Assembly: GCF_001429395.1 (NCBI RefSeq)
Contig: NZ_LMJT01000034.1
Coordinates: 208,185 to 272,184 of the forward strand
Direction: 5' to 3'
From: Allobosea sp. Root381
GTDB lineage: Bacteria > Pseudomonadota > Alphaproteobacteria > Rhizobiales > Beijerinckiaceae
DNA length: 64,000 nucleotides
The translations under genes and the position numbers were made by a program. The notes beneath the pieces are model-generated. The model made no database searches. It was given only the letters and a program-made list of their open reading frames with translations, and was not told the DNA's origin. Every line of letters starts with the position of its first letter. Within the stretch, counting starts at the first letter, position 1. Positions 59,818 to 64,000 of the stretch are shown one piece after another.

Positions 59818-62800
59818 ATGATACGTTCGATGAGCCGTGACGTCGCCGCCAACACGCTTTCGGGGTGGCGGGGCGCGTTGTTGAACACAACGATGGTGAG
59901 CGGTATCGCGCTCGCCGTGGCTGCCACGCCTGTGATGGCGCCCGCCACCGCGCACGCGGCGGACTGGCTCGGTTTCACTGGGGACTTCAACCTCGGTTCG
60001 AATTGGGCTGGCGGATCGGTGCCGGCGACGGCGACCTTCGTCAACGACCCCGCAGCAATGCGGAATGTAACGATCACGGCGAGCCACGGCCTCTCGCTGC
60101 TCGAATACGTCAGCAACGCGCCCGCCTACACGCTGTCGACGAGCCCCGGCATCGGCATGTCCATCGCCGACATCACCAACAGCTCGCTCGTCGAACAAAC
60201 CCTTTCTGCCGGTGCCAACGGCGGTTTTGTCATTAGTGGCCAGGTTACGGGCGCGATGGCCCTCATTGGGGGCGCGGGTTCCGGCGCCATCCAATTCAAC
60301 GCCGGAGCCTCGGCCGCCGGCTCGCGCTTCATCGGCCAGGGCGGATTTCTGAACCTGAGCGACTTCACCGGCCAGACGCTGTCCCTCGGCTCGATCGAAG
60401 GCAGCGGCTTCATACGATCGGACGGACCGGCAACGCTGTCGGTCGGTGGGCTGAATTCGAGCACCACCTATTCCGGCACCATTCAGAACGCGATCGGCAT
60501 CACCAAGGTCGGCACCGGTACGCTGACCCTGACCGGCGCGAACAGCTATTCAGGTCAGACCACGATAGACAACGGAACGCTGAGGCTCGGTGACGGGACG
60601 ACGGACGGCTCCATCGTCGGTTTGGTCGAGATGTCGTCGAACGGGACGCTTCAATTCAACAACGCCGCAACGCAGACCGCCGATAACTCGGTCAACGGCT
60701 TGGGGACGATCGTGAAGACCGGTCCTGCCCGGCTGATACTGACGGGCGGGACATCCACAGGGACCGTGACCCGGATCGACGCCGGCATCCTTCAATATTC
60801 CAGCAGCAGCTCATTCAGCTCCAGCATCACGGTCAATGCGGGCGGAACGTTCGAATACAGTTCCAGCTCCGGGTCGCTTCGCACCTACTCCGGCGTCATC
60901 CAGGGGGCCGGGAGCTTCATCAAATCCGGAACCGACAGGCTGACCTTGTCGGCCGCCAACAGCTACACCGGCCAAACGACGATTCAGCAGGGCACGCTTC
61001 GGGCCGGAGCCGCGAATGTCATCGCGGCCTCGTCAGGGCTCAGCCTCGACAGCAGCGGCGCCGCGGTTTTCGATCTCAACGGCCACGAACAGTCGATCGG
61101 CTCTCTCTCCGGAGGCGGCAGCATCGCGATGGGCACCGCCCTGTTGACCGTCAATCAGGCGGTGGACGCCACCTATTCCGGCACGATCTCCGGCACGGGC
61201 AGTCTGACCAAGGCCGGCATCGGCGTGTTGACGCTGACGGGCCGGCGCAGTGATAGCGGTCTTCTCGTCGTCTCGCAGGGCACGCTGAGGCTCGGCGACG
61301 ATGACCGGCTGGTTTCGACGGCCACCGCCGGCATCCTCGGCGGCGCCACCCTCGATCTCGACGGCCACCAGCAAAGCTTCGCCGGGTTAACCGGCAGCGG
61401 CACCGTTCTGCTCGGCAGCGGCGGGAGGCTCTCCGTAGGCGAGGAGAATGTCGGCTCCTCCTTTTCCGGAACGGTGACCGGGAACGGCTCGCTGACCAAG
61501 GTCGGCGCGGGCATCTTGACCCTTTCCGGCAGCAATACCCATACGGGCGGCACCATGATCGAGGGTGGGCAGATTCGCCTGGCCGCGGCGGATCGGCTTG
61601 ACGCAAGCGGCGAGGTCGCCATCGGCACCGGCGCCATATTCGATCTCGGCGGCTTCGACCAGTCAGTCGGCCGGCTCGTCGGTATCGGGGCGGGCGCAGG
61701 CTCGGTGACCCTGGGCAGCGGCACGCTTACGCTCGGCAACGGCAATGCGAGTGCCGCCTTCGGCGGCGCCATCTCCGGCACCGGCGAGCTGATCAAGACC
61801 GGCTCCGGCACGATGACGCTGAGCGGCACCAGCAGCTATGACGGCGCGACGCAGGTGGCGGGCGGCACCCTGCTGGTCGACGGCGCGCTCACCGCGACGT
61901 CTGGGGTGACGGTCGCGAGCGGCGCAACGCTCGGCGGTTCGGGCTTGATCGGCGGTGCCGTCACGATCCAGTCCGGCGGCACGCTGTCCGCCGGCAACAG
62001 CCCCGGCACGTTGACGGTCTCGTCGCTGACGCTGAACAGCGGCTCGAACACGATTTTCGAACTCAACAGCCCCGGCGTGGTCGGCGGCCCGACCAACGAC
62101 CTCGTGATCGTCGACGGCATCGGCGCCGCAGGCAACCTCGTGCTCGGAGGCACGCTCAGCGCCACCGTCGCTTCGGCAGGGTATTACCGCCTCTTCGATG
62201 TCACCGGCGGTGGCGCGATCAGCGGCGACTTCGACACGGTCACGATCTCGGCGCCTTCGGTCGCGGGAGCCGCGGCGATGGTCTACATCGCGCCCTCCGG
62301 CGCGCCTGACCAGGTCAATCTCGCCGTGACGGGGGCGGCGCAGACGCTGCAGTTCTGGGATGGCGCGGATACCGGCGGCAACGGCTCCGCCGATGGCGGC
62401 AGCGGTACCTGGAACGCGACCAACACCAATTGGGCAGCGACCCCCGGAACCTCCGATCCGAACGCGCCCTGGCTCGGTTCGGTCGGCGTGTTCCAGGGCA
62501 GCGCAGGCACCGTGGCCGTATCCGGCTCGCAGAGCTTCGACACGCTCCAGTTCAACACCGACGGCTATCTGCTGACCGGAGATGCGCTGGCCCTCGGCGT
62601 CGCCGCCGGCGGCACGATCAACACCGCGGCCGGCGTCACCACCACCATCGGCTCCGCTCTGGTCGATGGCGGCGGCACCAGCCTGACCAAGGTCGGCGCC
62701 GGCACGCTGATCCTCTCGGGCCTCAACACCTATTCCGGAGGCACGACCCTCAGCGGCGGAACGCTGCAGGTCTCGTCCGATACCAATCTCGGCGCCCTCA

Positions 62801-64000
62801 GCGGCGGCCTGGTCTTCAACGGCGGCACGCTGGCGACCACGACGAGCTTCGCCACGGCGCGCACGGTAACGCTCGCCGGCGCCGGCGGCTTCGACGTGGC
62901 GGCCGGCACGCAGTTCGAACTGGTCGGGCCGGTCTCAGGCGCCGGCAGCCTGACAAAGCTCGGCGCCGGCGCGCTGACGCTGACCGGTTTCAACAGCTAT
63001 GCCGGCGGCACGACGATTGCGGCCGGCACGCTGATCGGCTCCGCCACGAGCTTCGGCTCGGGCGCGATCGTGACCAATGGCGTGCTCGTGCTCGACCAAC
63101 CGGCCGATACCAGCTTCGCCAATGCGCTCTCCGGCTCGGGCGCTTTCACGAAGCAAGGCGCCGGTGCGCTGACGCTTGCCACCGGCAATACCTACAGCGG
63201 CGGCACGACGATCACGGCGGGCACGCTGCTGGGTTCGGCGACAAGCTTCGGCTCCGGCCCGATCCTGAACAATGCCGCGCTGGTGATCGATCAGCCGACC
63301 GATGCCGACTTCTCCAACGCGATCAATGGCTCGGGCAGTTTCACGAAGCGCGGCGCCGGCAGCCTGAACCTCTCCGGCGCCGGCAAGCTGACCGGCGCGA
63401 CCACGGTCGAGGCTGGCAAGCTCTCGGTCAACGGCTCGCTCGCGAACTCTGCCGTCACCGTGCTGGGCGGCGCGACGCTCGCGGGCGCAGGCACGGTCGG
63501 TACCACCACGATCCAATCCGGCGCCACGATCGCGCCCGGCAACTCGATCGGCACGCTGACCGTCAACGGCAATCTCGTGCTCGCTCCCGGCTCGACCTAT
63601 GCGGCCGAGATCACCGGCAGTGGTGGCGCAGACCTGATAGCGGTGTCCGGCTCCGCAACGGTGATGGGCAGCAAGGTCACCATCGCCGCACTCGATCCTG
63701 AGGTGAGCTACCAGCCCGGGCAGCGCTACACGCTTTTGACCGCAGGTGGCGGCGTCATCGGCAGCTTCGCCTCGATGACGACCACCTCGGCCTTCCTCGA
63801 TCTTTCGCTCGATCCGTCGACGAGCCGGATCGGGCTCACCATCGCGGTCAAGGACAGCGGCGGCGGTGGAGGAGGCGGTGGCACGCCGCCGGTCGTCTTC
63901 GGCGGGGTGGCGCAGACACGCAACCAGTTCGCCACCGCAGGCGCGCTCGACACGCTGCCGCAGATCGGCGGGACGCTGGCATTCTACAACAGCCTCTTGA
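59818..64000 (+). CDS. Autotransporter with PATR beta-helix repeats (partial)
   Basis: One frame stays open from ATG 59818 to the window end (at least 1394 codons). A long signal peptide (about residues 1-48, ending TAHAADW) precedes a passenger made of about ten autotransporter-associated beta-strand repeats of the type L-T-K-x-G-x-G-x-L-T-L-S-G-x-N-x-Y-x-G (for example LTKVGAGTLILSGLNTYSGG near 62683 and FTKQGAGALTLATGNTYSGG near 63148). A Gly-rich linker (near 63860) and QTRNQFATAGALDTL follow, which is the entry to the C-terminal beta-barrel; the barrel itself lies outside. Surface adhesin or biofilm role inferred from the class. Confidence 0.88.
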   Translation, partial: MIRSMSRDVAANTLSGWRGALLNTTMVSGIALAVAATPVMAPATAHAADWLGFTGDFNLGSNWAGGSVPATATFVNDPAAMRNVTITASHGLSLLEYVSNAPAYTLSTSPGIGMSIADITNSSLVEQTLSAGANGGFVISGQVTGAMALIGGAGSGAIQFNAGASAAGSRFIGQGGFLNLSDFTGQTLSLGSIEGSGFIRSDGPATLSVGGLNSSTTYSGTIQNAIGITKVGTGTLTLTGANSYSGQTTIDNGTLRLGDGTTDGSIVGLVEMSSNGTLQFNNAATQTADNSVNGLGTIVKTGPARLILTGGTSTGTVTRIDAGILQYSSSSSFSSSITVNAGGTFEYSSSSGSLRTYSGVIQGAGSFIKSGTDRLTLSAANSYTGQTTIQQGTLRAGAANVIAASSGLSLDSSGAAVFDLNGHEQSIGSLSGGGSIAMGTALLTVNQAVDATYSGTISGTGSLTKAGIGVLTLTGRRSDSGLLVVSQGTLRLGDDDRLVSTATAGILGGATLDLDGHQQSFAGLTGSGTVLLGSGGRLSVGEENVGSSFSGTVTGNGSLTKVGAGILTLSGSNTHTGGTMIEGGQIRLAAADRLDASGEVAIGTGAIFDLGGFDQSVGRLVGIGAGAGSVTLGSGTLTLGNGNASAAFGGAISGTGELIKTGSGTMTLSGTSSYDGATQVAGGTLLVDGALTATSGVTVASGATLGGSGLIGGAVTIQSGGTLSAGNSPGTLTVSSLTLNSGSNTIFELNSPGVVGGPTNDLVIVDGIGAAGNLVLGGTLSATVASAGYYRLFDVTGGGAISGDFDTVTISAPSVAGAAAMVYIAPSGAPDQVNLAVTGAAQTLQFWDGADTGGNGSADGGSGTWNATNTNWAATPGTSDPNAPWLGSVGVFQGSAGTVAVSGSQSFDTLQFNTDGYLLTGDALALGVAAGGTINTAAGVTTTIGSALVDGGGTSLTKVGAGTLILSGLNTYSGGTTLSGGTLQVSSDTNLGALSGGLVFNGGTLATTTSFATARTVTLAGAGGFDVAAGTQFELVGPVSGAGSLTKLGAGALTLTGFNSYAGGTTIAAGTLIGSATSFGSGAIVTNGVLVLDQPADTSFANALSGSGAFTKQGAGALTLATGNTYSGGTTITAGTLLGSATSFGSGPILNNAALVIDQPTDADFSNAINGSGSFTKRGAGSLNLSGAGKLTGATTVEAGKLSVNGSLANSAVTVLGGATLAGAGTVGTTTIQSGATIAPGNSIGTLTVNGNLVLAPGSTYAAEITGSGGADLIAVSGSATVMGSKVTIAALDPEVSYQPGQRYTLLTAGGGVIGSFASMTTTSAFLDLSLDPSTSRIGLTIAVKDSGGGGGGGGTPPVVFGGVAQTRNQFATAGALDTLPQIGGTLAFYNSLL

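Noticed and set aside
62430..63701. Second plus-strand frame of 423 codons inside the autotransporter
   Set aside because: Out-of-frame reading of the repetitive passenger; Arg-rich, no motif. The passenger frame is continuous to the end of the window.

Overview
The window looks like a chromosomal segment of a GC-rich, motile alphaproteobacterium of the order Hyphomicrobiales, possibly Bosea or a close relative. This rests on the CckA-pathway proteins ChpT, CtrA and SciP lying among chemotaxis and flagellar genes, on EipA/DUF1134, FlbD, DUF982 and DUF6894-type small proteins, and on a GTTC-N7-GTTC LexA box. The genus is inferred, not proven.

Layout. 1-2.4 kb: EipA envelope protein, a YHS-domain protein, CysQ. 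2.5-8.9 kb: chpT followed by cheA-cheW-cheY-cheB-cheR. 9.2-15.6 kb: ctrA (with terminator and GANTC sites) divergent from fliI, an unusual alpha/beta hydrolase-TPR-SGNH fusion, an MFS exporter and fliJ. 15.6-20.6 kb: accessory genes (an HSL-type esterase beside an IS3 transposase scar, GNAT, a His/Cys-rich protein with a DUF305 protein, an LPG-synthase-like membrane protein, EamA). 20.7-33.4 kb: flhA, two paralogous Tat-signal proteins with Arg-rich tails flanking an MFS transporter, then fliF-fliG-fliH-fliN-flbD, sciP, flgD-fliK. 33.6-35.6 kb: mnmA, a methyltransferase and tRNA-Met(CAU).

35.6-50.9 kb is an integrative element inserted at the 3' end of that tRNA. It is bounded by a perfect 20-bp direct repeat (35632-35651 and 50836-50855). 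It carries a large serine recombinase at its left end, a phage-like early module (ASCH-like, DUF5131, zinc-ribbon, MerR and two ParB-domain proteins), many small unknown genes, NhaA with a coupled small membrane protein, a LigD-type ATP-dependent DNA ligase broken by two tandem duplications, a LexA-box divergent promoter, and at its right end an AT-richer gene with an HEPN-like R-N-x3-H motif.

50.9-64 kb: an ECF sigma/anti-sigma pair whose sigma gene is fused head-to-head by deletion to a 5'-truncated subtilase, an HTTM protein and DCC thioredoxin-like protein that share a divergent promoter with a perfect 17-bp inverted repeat, a 1331-residue Pls/PosA-type NRPS, a monooxygenase fragment, and the first 4.2 kb of a large autotransporter that runs off the window.

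Working together: ChpT passes phosphate from CckA to CtrA (and CpdR). CtrA and its inhibitor SciP time flagellar transcription in the known Caulobacter pathway, and FlbD is the sigma-54 activator for later flagellar classes. FliF/G/H/I/J/N, FlhA, FlgD and FliK build the basal body, export machine and hook, and the Che proteins steer the motor. The regulatory hierarchy and its targets therefore sit in the same 30 kb. All assignments come from reading sequence motifs; no database search was run.
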